Origin: Sequoia sempervirens
Taxonomy: Eukaryota; Streptophyta; Pinopsida; Cupressales; Cupressaceae
Assembly: GCA_007258455.2 (NCBI GenBank)
Contig: VDFB02000001.1
Coordinates: 18,127,461-18,191,460, forward strand
Length of the DNA stretch: 64,000 bases
Reading direction: 5' to 3'
In this document: positions 37,370 through 48,317 of the stretch, in pieces
Numbering within the stretch: the first letter of the stretch is position 1
Layout of the letters: every line of letters begins with the position of its first letter
The notes under the pieces: generated by a model
Told to the model about the DNA's origin: nothing
Database searches by the model: none
What the model saw: the letters and a program-made list of their open reading frames with translations, nothing else
Program-made: the position numbers and the translations under genes

Positions 37370-38990
37370 TTAACCATAGATTTTTGGGTAGGATTTATAA
37401 GCTACTCTTGCACTCTTAGGATGTTTCATCTAAAAGGAGAGAGATAAAACCCGAGTCTCAAATCTAGGTGGCTCACTCAAATTAGGAAATTTATGATTTT
37501 ATTTAGACTAAATGGAATGATATAAGTGAAATTAAATGAACTATTTGACTGATTATGAATGCAAAACCTAAGAATAATGCAATGTTTGAAAACACAATGA
37601 TGTTTGCAAAAAGCTTGAAACTATGAATGAAATGTAAACTAAACTAAACAAAAAGAAAAATATCATAATATGTGCACTTGAGAAAGTGAAGAAGACTGGA
37701 AACCAATTTGGAAATCTAAAAAAAATCCTAATTTTGGGCTGACTAGGACTCATTCGTCACCTTAGGTGAATCAGTCCCAGGTCAGGGATTTTCTACATAG
37801 GAGTCATTTTCTACTAACTAGGTGTTTGGATCTCCATCTAACTGAAAATGGCACCTTAGGAGGGACTCATTTTCCATGCATGGTGAATCCATCCACTTTC
37901 AAATTTTGATGATTTCAAATCTCCTTTCTATACCTTGACACCTGTACAACACTTTTTGATAGAAGCCCGAATTAGTATCTCAGAAAATTCCTGCAAAAAA
38001 ACTTAAAATTGTTTGTCTAATGGGGGTTTTTCCTTGGTCTAACCCCGAGTTGGGTAATCAAACCTTGAATGAAAAAAAATTGTATAAAACCCTAGCCTTA
38101 GATGTACTAAAGACTAGGAAAATCTAATGTCAAAAACCCTATTCTATTGTGCAAGAATAAGAAATGCAAATGTGATTTTAATAAAGTAGGATCTCAACCC
38201 TAGAAATTTCACAACTCATAAAAAATGGAGATAAAATGAAATGAAAATGGAATTTAAATTAAAATAAAACCTTAATTTGAAGATAGACAAGCAATGGAAG
38301 ATGAAATAACTTTGAAAACAAGTCTTTAGGTGTGATTTGACAATTAGTTGCATCTCCTCAACCTATATTTCTCCATGATTCACCATAGGAATCCATTAAC
38401 AACTCTTTTCAATGTTGAACTTTGATCCAAAAAGTGAGCTTCAAGACCTACAAAAACCCTAATTTTTTTCCCTAAAATTTTAACTTTGCTAATTAAACTT
38501 ATTGTAGAAGACTTGGCTTTAGAAATTACTTTTTTGAAATGTCTAAAAGATGTGTAGAATGACTAAAAATGAGTATTTATATGCAACAACACCTAATTTT
38601 CCTATTATTTAGACTGAAGAGGCCAACATTCACCAAAAAATTAAGTTGAATTAATTGAATTCCAGCTCAAAATTGAAATTTCCCTCAAAAGGGACTCATT
38701 CGCCACCATTGGTGAATGGGTTCCACCAAAGGGGACTCATTCGCCCAAGGTGGTGAATGGGTCCCACTACTAATTTTTTAAGGTGGTTTCTTGGGGTATT
38801 GAATAATTAAATGTTGTTTGTTAAGATTTAAGTATTTTTCAGGTAAAACAGTCCTCTAGATAAGAAATAATGGGTCTTAGGGGCCTATAAATGTTGTTTT
38901 GAAGGATAAATGATGCAAGGGGACTCAAAAGTGGGTCCAATTAGGTGTGAAATAGTCTCTTTTCTCAAGAGGGTCCAATTTTGTATGACA
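37370..38990 (-). repeat. 3' LTR of element X (LTR-C)
   Basis: Left end TTAACC (TGAACC in its partner), right end TATGACA. It aligns with LTR-D except for the TIR element in D, for which C preserves the empty site near 38255. It has four palindromes (37744, 37862, 38692, 38733) and a TATA box at 38574. Confidence 0.88.
38574..38581 (-). promoter_or_regulatory. TATA box of LTR-C
   Basis: TATAAATA on the minus strand, about 110 bases downstream of the paired palindromes. The partner LTR-D has lost it (CTTAAAAATA at 50311-50320). Confidence 0.6.
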
Positions 38991-39008
38991 AATTTATCCC
39001 CCACTTTA
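38991..39008 (-). promoter_or_regulatory. polypurine tract of element X
   Basis: CTAAAGTGGGGGATAAATT on the minus strand immediately before the 3' LTR start TGTCATAC; matched in H at 9740-9756. Confidence 0.8.
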
Positions 39009-39769
39009 GTGCCCATATGACTCTACATGCATATGTAAGCTAAGGGACTCTAAATAGTGCACTTTATTACATAGAAGGATACTCATTCAAAAGGAAGGAG
39101 AACGAAGCCGCTAGTGTACTTATCTATAAGACCTCAACATTAGGAATTGCATCCTACAACACACATTCATTGATTGTACAAAAATCCTTTTTTTCTAACT
39201 CATAGGAATCCAATTCGAGGGTAGATGTATGCCCCCCTTGATTCCCCTTGCTTTACGTAAGTGGAATCAAGGTAGTAATCTAGCCACATCGAATAAGGAA
39301 CATCATATCATAGGGAATTTCAAAGTACCATACCATGTAATGATAGACAATTGATGATGTTTGATGAAGAATCATGATTCCAACACATCCAATGACATCG
39401 AAAATAGATTTCCCAAGCTCCCATTATGTCGATTTGAAGAAAATATGCTTTAAAAACTATAGAGATAAAATAACCCTAAGTTAATGTGTAAGAGTAAAAA
39501 GGATGAAAATAGGTAAAAGAGAGCAAAGTAGAGTAATTTGTCACATACTATTGCAATTTACATTCTTATAGCTTGAGAGTGACGTGTGAGATGAGAAGAT
39601 GCCAAGTAGATGAGATTACATGACTTCATGACTAGATACACTTCCAGAGCAGGTGGCGCACAATGATCTGTATTATGAGGTGAGTCATTTCTGCAATTTT
39701 TACTTTGTAAATTTGGAACAATTTAATGATTTTTAATCTATAGGAGGTTAATTTAGGATCTTGGAAAAG

Positions 39770-39888
39770 GTTCGCAAAGTGTTTCCATTTTTTTGTGAAG
39801 TGTCTCATTTGTTTGCAAAGTGTCCTTTTTGTTAACAAAGTGTCCCATTTCTTTGTGAAGTGTCCCCTTTCTTTGTGAAATGTCCTAA
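39770..39888 (+). repeat. degenerate tandem repeat in the PMD-X intron
   Basis: Six or so units of 'tttctttgtgaagtgtccc' type, matching the array at 10504-10645 in H, followed in both by 'tctaaagtgtctagg'. Confidence 0.7.
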
Positions 39889-41580
39889 AAGGGTTCTAAA
39901 GTGTCTAGGTCTATTACAAAAGCACATTAGATCTGCTTTAGCACATTTGCATGATGAAATAATTGAAAATTGAAAATATTAGATGAATGTTTAGAGAATT
40001 TTGTGATGATTTTGGTAGGTTCTTGCTCGGTCGCAACAACAGCTTAGGGGAGGCATCTTACATTCCTGAGAGATCATGCTCCAACATTATCAACACTAGA
40101 GATAGAGCATTTATAGATAGTGGATATCTATCAGCATATCTTATGCCATCTATGAGATACCATGACGCCATTCTTATGGCCTTGTGCAAGCATTGAGATG
40201 TTGATACGTGTACCTTTCATCTTCCTACTAGGGAGATCACCATCAATATTGAGGACATACACCACATTCTCTGAGTTCCTATTCAGGGAGAGCAGGTATA
40301 TTTTTGGGGAGATCTGTCATTCCATGAGGAGGATATGTAGTATTGCCTTGGTGGACCAATTCACGATGAGTGTGTTAGTGCATAGATTGAGCTTCCCATG
40401 CTTTTATATTCATGAGCTCCTATTGCTAGATAAATTATGATGCATACAGTGGCTCTTGTTCTCAATCTTGATGGATGAGTAACACAGTTAGATGGAGGAT
40501 TAGTACATTTGATTTGAGGGATGTATGACATGAAAATCTATGCACGGGGCCACTGCATCCTAGCACACTTATATTATGATCTTGGTAGATTTGTGTTTCG
40601 AGAGATCAATAGTATGGTGCACTACACGATTTTGCAAATGTGGTGCCTCGAGCATATTACATGCACAAGTACTATTATATTCCCTTGTGCTATAGCTATA
40701 AGATATCCATGAGCATTTGGTTATCCTTTATAATGCATGTGGTAGTACAAATATTTATAGTTTTGGAGGGTGAGGTTTGAACAATTGGAGGAGGACGAGA
40801 TCTTCTGGAGACTCTATCTGCTCACTCTACAGTGACCAGATCCCATAGGATAGTTGAGGAGGATGTAGATGGATAGGTTTCTAGCTAGGAGGCATGACTA
40901 TGTTGTACTACCTTTCTACAATGGGTGAGTCATGTGACAGTTTGGGAAAGTGCAGAAACCACCGAGGGCATGCCTCTTCATTAGACGATCAGTGCAAAGT
41001 GCCTGAAGGCCAGGTGATACCATTCAGATTACTATAGATCATGTTCATGAGAGTAATTTCTATGCTTTAGATCATGATCAGCCATTGGTCATCGATGCTG
41101 ATGATGTTGGTAGCATAGATGAGCATGAGAAGTGGTGGTCAGTGACATGGAAATCTCATGTGTTCCCCATGTATGTCCCTATAGGTGATACAGGACCAAC
41201 ACAAGATGAGCTAGATGAGCTAGAGGATAGAGTAGAGGATGTATGATATAGGCCATCGGATATATTTACTTATGATATTTATGAAAAGTATGAGTCAGAG
41301 GAGGATCCTAACTATGAGGAAAGGGATGGAGGAGAGGATGAGGAGGAGGAGGATTATGAGGAGGATGAGTATTACGAGGAGGAGCCACCCTTTAGTGAGG
41401 GTGATGAGGTAGTGACTGAGGATCAGTATGAGCAGGGAGAGTCCTCACATGCTTACAAGACCAGATCACATGGGGTGGCTACGAAAGACATTGAAACCCA
41501 GGGTTAGAGAGAGGCTAGCACATCCTTTATGCCCCCTAGAGAATATGAGGTTGATATTCCTCATTCATCTGGAGACATAG

Positions 41581-41673
41581 GTGATGATATTTTTTATTTT
41601 ACGCATGTACTTTAGTATTTTATGTTTTGTATATATGTATCAGGATGATGTGTTTACCTTGTCTATCTTGCAG
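41581..41673 (+). other. putative intron in PMD-X
   Basis: GTGATGATATTTTTT donor side and TCTATCTTGCAG acceptor, matching the ends of the H intron (12304-12416) while the middle differs in length and sequence. Confidence 0.6.
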
Positions 41674-42153
41674 GAGCATTGAAAGAATGATGAGAACTCT
41701 ATTGTCAAGCTACCACAAAGATAGTTCCTGCATCCATTAACAAGGAGGAGATGGATCCTGACTACATTCCCCCACTGACTATGGAGGAGGAGCTAGAGTC
41801 ACTTATACCTTTCACAAGGCTATGGGAAGCATATGAGAATGTGAGGAGATGAATATTTTGATTTGAGAATGTAGGAAAATCATCGTAGACCTTAGTATAG
41901 GTTGAGAGACTACATGCAGAGCTAGCACATGCACAAGTGGAGAGGGATTAGATGCCAAAGGATTGTCCTGTGGTTGTTGGTCGAGTACAAGGTTTGGAGT
42001 ATTTACTTATACTTGGCAATTCATTGTCATTATCACACACAATTCTCTCACAATGTCTAGGGACTAGATCTCAAGCATTAGAGCCTAAGGGGTTGAGTTT
42101 TCACAAACCTTGGTGATTTTGTATATGAGATTGAGATGTATATAAAACTTTTA

Positions 42154-42595
42154 GATATATATATATATATAGACATGTGTATTTGGTGTTGTTTTATCTC
42201 TTGGTGTTTCAATGTTAAATTTAATGTGATTAATTAAATGACTTATGGTAAAAGTATTTAATTAATGTCTTCATAATTTAATAGGATTGATGTGATCTAG
42301 TGTAAAACATATTTCAATTTTACTGTAGATATAGCATTAGTGATTAGAGAATATGTTAAATTAAATACACCAATAACTAATATAAGGATCTAACTTAACA
42401 TAACATAAGGGTGAATAGTATGAATCCTAAAGTAATTATAAAATGAACTTAAATAATTACCTTAGTGCTCAAGACAAACACAAGATTGGTTGTCAAGAAT
42501 GAAGCAATGTGAATGTTATTTAGAATGACATCAAATAACTTTAAACAACACCACTTTAACAATCATACTATTCAAAGTGGTTAGAGGTAATACCA
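42154..42595. other. 3' spacer of X with short AT run
   Basis: A short AT microsatellite at 42154-42170 aligns with the expanded run in H. The rest is AT-rich spacer between the PMD gene and the integrase end, collinear with 13012-13496. Confidence 0.6.
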
Positions 42596-43660
42596 TCACA
42601 AATGTGTGGCATTAATAGGTTCCTCAAGGGGTGTTCTATAATGTTGTGTTAAGATATAAGCACCAAAACAATAATTGGTATCAACTATGTATGGTCCTAA
42701 CCAATTAGGGCTGAATTTATCTTTTTCTCCATTGTCAGCATTGGTATTACATTGATTCTTAGTAAGAATAAAATTACCATTATAAAACATTCTAGGGATG
42801 ACTTGTTTGTTGAGTCTTCATTGCAATTGTTTGATGTGAGCTTGGAGATGTTCAAGAGTGTTAATGCACTTTTTTTCAAGCATCTCAAGTTGGTCCAATC
42901 ATTGTTCTTTATAGGTGGCATCATTAGTAACTTCTTGGAGAGAAATTTGAAGCCAAGGAATTTCTAACTCCAATTTCTTGATTATATTAGTACCATAAAC
43001 AAGATTTATAGGGTGTGGTTCTTGTAGATGATCTAACTTGTTTGATAATCCCAAAGTGCATAATGTAATTGTGTATGCCAATCTTTATTATGATTGTTAA
43101 CACTTTTATTGATGATTTGTTCTAGAATTTTATTAGTGTTTTCAGCTTGTCCGTTGGAATGTTTGGATAATACGGTGTGGAAAAGAGATGTTGGATGTTG
43201 AAAGTTTCAAGAAATTTCTTAAATTTTTTATTCTTAAACGGAGTTCCATTATCTGAAACAATGGCAAAAGGAAGCCCATTGAAGCAAGCAATTATGTGTT
43301 CCAAAATGAAATGACAAATCACTTCAGCATTTGTAGAATGAAAAGGAATAGCTTCTACCCATTTCATGAAATAGTCTATTGAGGTAATGATACACATATG
43401 TCAAGTAGAAGAGGGAGGTGAAATTTTTCCAATAAGATCTAGTCCCTATACTGAAAAATGGCCAATGGGAACTTGGGAAGGAAGCTTAGAAGTAGGAGCA
43501 TGGATCAAATTAATATGTTCTTGATAGTTGTGACATCATTTAACATAAGTGAAGCAATCCTTTTCAATATGTCACCAATAATAACCCATACGGATACGTT
43601 TTTGCACTAACGTTCATCCTCCAAAATGACATCCACAGGCACTAGCATGAGCCTATTCAA
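42596..43660 (-). pseudogene. pol: integrase of element X
   Basis: Reading leftwards: zinc region with DCFTYVK and CHNYQEHINLIHAP (second Cys of the knuckle now Tyr), GLDLIGKISP (first Asp), 43397-43122 with CIITSIDYFMKWVEAIPF and VSDNGTPFKNKKFKKFLETF (second Asp kept), a one-base shift, then SNGQAENTNKILEQI (Glu kept). The C-terminal part ends at 42596 with DKFSPNWLGPYIVDTNY, GAYILTQHY and LEEPINATHL. All three DDE residues survive across frames; stops and shifts inactivate it. Confidence 0.9.
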
Positions 43661-44470
43661 GTGTTAAAGGGATTTCAGAATCCTTAAGAAACTATAATAA
43701 GAGACCATTGAAAGATCGTCTATACAATTCATTGGTGAGGATCACATATTTAGCTGGTAGTTCGTGTAAACACTTACAAGTGTTTGTTGTTGTAGGTTCG
43801 GGAATGGTACCATCTTTTAAATAGTTGTAAATTGCATCGTACCATTTGCATGAGTCATCTTGAGTTATTGTTAAAATATCTTCTAATTGAGTGTCAATCA
43901 AAGGTGAAGTCTATGGAAGTATCATGTGGGGATATAAGAGAGGCTACACTTGCCATTACATTTGAATGTCTATTGTCTTTTTGTGGGATGTTATCAATGG
44001 TGAATGATTCAAACTTTTCTAATAGTTTCATTGTAATATTCTTGTATTTTCATAACTTTTCATGTTCATTTTGACATGTACCATTAATTTGTTTGATAAT
44101 TAATTGTGAATCACCAAAGATCTTGATATGTTTAGCATCTATTGTTAAAGCAGCTCGCAAACCCATGATTAATTGCTCACACTCAGTTGTGTTATTTGTG
44201 CATAGGAAATTTAGTCAATAAGACAAGGGAAGAGGTTGGTCGTTGGGTGGAATCAAGACCACTCTAGCACTGGAACTAGTTCTACACTTAGATCCATTGA
44301 AATACAATTCCCATGTCTTAATATCAGTGACCAAGACATTATCAGGAAAGGAGTTGTGATTAGGTAGAGAAAGAGGGGAAGGAGCATCAACTAAGTGATC
44401 AGTTAAGGCCTGTCCTTTGATTTCTTTTTGTGAAACAAACTTAAGGTCAAACTCAATTAACAACATCATC
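43661..44470 (-). pseudogene. pol: second (archaeal-type) RNase H and linker of element X
   Basis: 44340-43950 encodes ELYFNGSKCRTSSSARVVLI (first catalytic Asp now Asn), NNTTECEQLIMGLRAAL (Glu), KIFGDSQLIIKQ (Asp) and NRHSNVMASVAS (last Asp lost). 43901-43692 is the linker to integrase (DSCKWYDAIYNYLKDGTIPE), homologous to 33605-33396 in H. Stops are present. Confidence 0.85.
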
Positions 44471-45990
44471 CACTTAGCTAAGCATAAAGAGAGGTTATTT
44501 TTTTAAATATATGCTTAAGGGGATCAAATTTTGTCATGACTTGTATTTTAGCATTTAGTAAATAATGTCACAATTTACTAGTAGCGAATACAAGAGCTAA
44601 CAATTGTTTTTCAATTGGTGAGTATTGAGTTTCAAAATCAATTAAGGTTCGACTAATGTAATAAATAGGATGTTCTTTGCCACTATCATCTTGTTGATCC
44701 AACAATTCTTTAAGAGCATGGGATGATGTTGCTATGTACAAGATAAATAGTTTGTTTGGCATATTTGGTTGTAAAATAGGTGGGGTTTCAAGGTATTCCT
44801 TCAAACTCTCAAAAGTTTGTTTACAATCCTCATCCCAATCAAAAGGTACACCCCTTTTAATATGATGTGTGAAAGGTAATGTGTGATTGGATAAAGATGA
44901 AACAAAATGATGGATACCTTGAATTCAACCTTGTAACATTCACAATTGAGAAATGTTCCTAGGAGGCGGCATGTTAATAATTGCATCAATTTTCTTTGTG
45001 TCCACCTCAATGTCTCTATGAGATGTGACAAACCCCAAAATGTTATCACTATCTATGGCAAAGACACACTTTTTTATATTTAAGTGCATATTGTATTTAC
45101 ATATTCATTTGAAGATATTTTTAAGAACATCTACATTGTCTTGTCATGTTAATGATTTAGCTAGGATATCATCAACATAATCTTCCAAAATTTTGTGGAT
45201 GTAGTTGTGAAAGATCAATGTCATTGATCATTGATAAGTTGCACTGACATTATTTAAACCAAAGGGCATGATGACCCAACAAAATGTTCCCCAAATAGTT
45301 GTAAAAGTAGTTTTATATTGATATTGAGGATTAATAATGATTTGATTGTAACCAAAAAATATTCCATGAATGACAACAAAGAATGTCCAATAGTTGAATC
45401 CATGATCATGTCTATATTAGGAAGTGGAAAGTCATCTTTTAAAGATGATTTAGTCAAGTCACAAAAATTTGTACATATCCTAATACAATTATTGGGTTTA
45501 GCAACTACAATAATGTTTAAGATCCAAGGAGAATAGTCAATAGGTTGGATGAAGCCTGCATCAAGGAGTTTTTCAAGCTCTTCTTTAACATGAAAGGCTA
45601 TGTTAGGGTGCATTTTTTGTATCTTTTGGTGAATTGGTTTAGCATTTTGAGCAAGGACGATGTTGTGTGTCACAATTTTTAGGTCAATTCCTACCATATC
45701 AAAATATTTCCAAGCAAAAATATTAGGAAAATCATGAAGTAAAGTTTTAGTGTCTTCTTGTTCTTCATCATCAAGGGACTTCCCAATTTTAATAACTTTG
45801 TCTTTCATCAAGGTCCATTGGCACATTAATTGTATCTCCCAAACATAGTGCATTAGATTTAGGAACCTTAGACTCAAGAGACTCTTTAATGATATTAATA
45901 TCATTTTTCTTGGTAACAATTATAGCACAAGTAACCCATTTCATGGGGGCGGTAGAGGGTGTGTTATCATAAACTCCTAACATTTGTTTT
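44471..45990 (-). pseudogene. pol: reverse transcriptase and Ty3-type RNase H of element X
   Basis: Reading leftwards: LLHDFPNIFAWKYFDMVGID, HPNIAFHVKEELEKLL, FIQPIDYSPWILNIIVVAKP, DFPLPNIDMIMDST, a shift, MPFGLNNVSATYQ, a stop, KILEDYVDDILAKSLT with intact YVDD (45168-45179), LGFVTSHRDIEVDTKKIDAI, MPPPRNISQL. The Ty3-type RNase H at 44804-44568 has HPIYYISRTLIDFETQYSPI and LLALVFATSKL. The active-site aspartates survive but several stops and shifts break the frame. Confidence 0.92.
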
Positions 45991-46157
45991 AGAGTTTTAT
46001 CACTATCAACATACTTCCATTATGGTGGTAAGTTCATATCAAGAAATTTAGGATGTTTGATTGTCAGTTGGTGTTTTGGTTGACATGTAATAGTGTTGAT
46101 GTTTAAAGATGGCCACTGAGTAGCTTTTGTCATTTTAGAAAAAGAATATCCTGTAAT

Positions 46158-46358
46158 CTAGTTTTTTTTCTCTTGCATACTAGGTTTTATAGGAACATGA
46201 ATGCCTTGTTCATGTTTTCCACATCCTTTTCTATTATATCCTAATTGTTTCACAAGTTCATAGCCTTTTCCATAAAGTATTTCAATTTCTATTGAAGTAG
46301 GTGGGGATAGATAATATATCTCATCAAAATTTGTTGTGTATGTTGCATTTTCTTCCAA
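46158..46358 (-). pseudogene. G-patch segment of element X
   Basis: GYELVKQLGYNRKGCGKHEQ followed by GIHVPIKP fits the G-patch pattern with one Leu changed. It lies between protease and RT as in Z and H. The region 45990-46158 upstream of RT is a poorly conserved linker. Confidence 0.65.
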
Positions 46359-46689
46359 AGTAGAAGAGATAGATGTTTCATAATATTTTTATAATTTTAA
46401 GTGGCTATGATGGTTGGTTGTTCTTGTTTCTCATATTTCTTTTCTTTGATTATTTATTCACCCATAAATGAAGATGTGAATTCTAAGGATCCTCAATCAT
46501 CACCAAATAATTTAGATTTTGATTCCTCATCGTTATGTTCAATTTCAAGAGGATCTATGTTGGATGTTGGAATTAATGTTTTCAAAGGACTTGTAGCTCC
46601 TTTTTCAAGGTGTGAGCAACTTTCAAGCTCAGGGTCTATTTCAACTTAATAAATGTGATTTTTATAGACATATTTCATGATATGATGAA

Positions 46690-47130
46690 GGGTTGAAGGC
46701 ACTGCATTCATCTAATGAATCCATGGTCTTCCTAAAAGAAGATTATACAAAAGATCACAAGGAATGACATGAATAGGAGTTTGCAAAGTAGCTACCCCAA
46801 TCGTAATAGGTAAAGTGATTATACCAAGTGGTTGCTTTGTTGTATAATTGTCAAATACTTGAATGGAGATGAAATTAGGTATTATTTGTGACTTATCAAC
46901 ACATAATCTATCGAGGAGATTCACACTACACACATTAAGGTTCGAACCATTATTGATAAGGGTTCTTTTGATACCTATGTGATTGAATTAAGAAATTATC
47001 ATAAAGGATTCATTTTGTTTCCACAACTCTAAGGGAAGGAGCTCATGTTGATTGAAGGCAATATCTAGATTAACTTGGTTCATTCCATGGATTAAAGCTA
47101 CCACATCATTCAGAGTTGAACCAGGAGGAA
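46690..47130 (-). pseudogene. aspartic protease of element X
   Basis: Reading leftwards: GMNQVNLDIAFNQHELLPLE, ESFMIIS, stop, KRTLINNGSNLNVCSVNLLD (catalytic Asp of the DNGS motif now Asn near 46950), FDNYTTKQPLGIITLPITI, then LLYNLLLGRPWIH and VPSTLHHIMKY. Inactivated by the Asp loss and stops. Confidence 0.82.
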
Positions 47131-47332
47131 CAATAATCTTGTAAGGTTGTTTGAAGGATAGTGTGGTAATTTGGTGAGTTCTAAAGTAAATACAAAAGGG
47201 AAATATTTGTAGAGTATTATTTAATTGTTCAACAAGGTCATACTACTTTTTGTATGGGAGGTAACAAGGAGCACTAGGCATATTGGGTAAAGATAAAGAG
47301 GGTGGGGTTGGTTGTGGTAGTTACAAATTGTT

Positions 47333-47752
47333 TCAACTATTATATGTATGAGCAACAGTAACATTACTTGATTGCTGCAACACATTGGTTTTAGATGGGT
47401 AAAGAGTGTACTTGGGTTTATTAGAAGGATGAAGTTTATGTGAGGGTGGGTGAAGAATAAGTTGACGTTGAATCACATTAACATCCTTAGTTTTAGACTT
47501 CTCACAACAAACCTTAGTGGATGATTTGAGTGAGATGAAATCGTGAAGGGAGTCATCTAACAAGTCCAAGTCATCACAACTAAAAGGCTTGAGGGGTAAG
47601 TTATCATTAATTAGTTTAAGTGATTTAGGTTTCTCATTGCAAGAGTTAGAGGATGAAGTGAGTGAGAGGAAGTCCTGAAGAATTTCATCTAGCTTATCTA
47701 CATCATCACTACTAAGGGGCTTGGATGAGATGTTGTTTCTAATTTGGATCAT
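47333..47752 (-). CDS. short acidic ORF at the 5' end of element X, with internal repeat
   Basis: An uninterrupted 139-codon frame in the place where gag is expected. Two copies of a roughly 45-residue unit: KPLSSDDVDKLDEILQDFLS and KPFSCDDLDLLDDSLHDFIS, each followed by a Ser-rich and Lys/Cys segment. The end is Pro/His/Lys-rich. No Retrotrans_gag domain, no zinc knuckle. It could be a remnant of a gag tail or linker. Being open is notable in a dead element, but the length alone does not prove coding. Confidence 0.45.
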   Translation of the reverse strand: MIQIRNNISSKPLSSDDVDKLDEILQDFLSLTSSSNSCNEKPKSLKLINDNLPLKPFSCDDLDLLDDSLHDFISLKSSTKVCCEKSKTKDVNVIQRQLILHPPSHKLHPSNKPKYTLYPSKTNVLQQSSNVTVAHTYNS

Positions 47753-48305
47753 TCATTTGAAAGTTTGTTTTGATGTTTTAGTTTTAGGTTTTTATGTATC
47801 GATGAATCTGATCTAAAAAATCTAGGAAAAAATACTTCAAAGGAAATTTGAAAAAACCTAAGACAAGCCATAAATGAAATGGAAGGAAAATTGTGCTTAT
47901 GCTAATGGAAAAGAAAATAACTCAACCATGATATAAAATGAACTGCAAGAAATAGAAATGTGCAAAGTAAGAAACTAAATTTTGGAAAACTCTGATGCAA
48001 AAATGGCAGTGGGACTGATTCACCCAAGGTGGTGAATGAATCCCAAGGGAGGTATTTTCTTAGGATTTTCTATTTTTTTGAATTTTCTAGAGGTTTTGAA
48101 GTCTAGACAATGCAGATACAAATTGAAAATGTAGAATTTTGGAACGATTCAATGAAACAAGATGCAATAATGAACTCTAAATTATGCTTATACTAATCTG
48201 ATTTTAAGAAGACCTAAGATGCAAAATAATGCAAAATGACAAGGAAATTAAGTCCTAAGATGTAGATAGAAATGTAAATCAGAATGATATGATGTTTAAT
48301 ATGAA
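47753..48305 (-). other. leader of element X
   Basis: Untranslated sequence between PBS and the first ORF. It contains one extra copy of the family palindrome at 48010-48044 ('gggactgattcacccaaggt' and its partner arm). No other feature seen. Confidence 0.55.
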
Positions 48306-48314
48306 GGTTCACCA
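48306..48314 (-). promoter_or_regulatory. putative primer binding site of element X
   Basis: TGGTGAACC on the minus strand, three bases from the LTR terminus, identical to that of element G. Confidence 0.5.
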
Positions 48315-48317
48315 AAA

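Larger units (their letters stand above)
39480..42010 (+). pseudogene. plant mobile domain gene antisense to gag-pol (PMD-X)
   Basis: Plus-strand gene in a minus-strand element; the best preserved of the three PMD copies. A short first exon ends at GTGAGT (39680-39685); the next coding part starts after TTTTGGTAG (40018). The PMD core is readable in one frame with few stops: MALCKH, stop, DVDTCTFHLPTREITINIED, HHIL, VPIQGEQVYFWGDLSFHEED, then YDMKIYARGHCILAHLYYDL, MVHYTILQMWCLEHITCTST and FEQLEEDEIFWRLYLLTLQ. A Glu/Asp-rich tail at 41270-41400 precedes intron 41581-41673, then a helical end (VERLHAELAHAQVERD). Fits PMD proteins (MAIN/MAIL-like family). Function in elements unknown. Confidence 0.8.
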
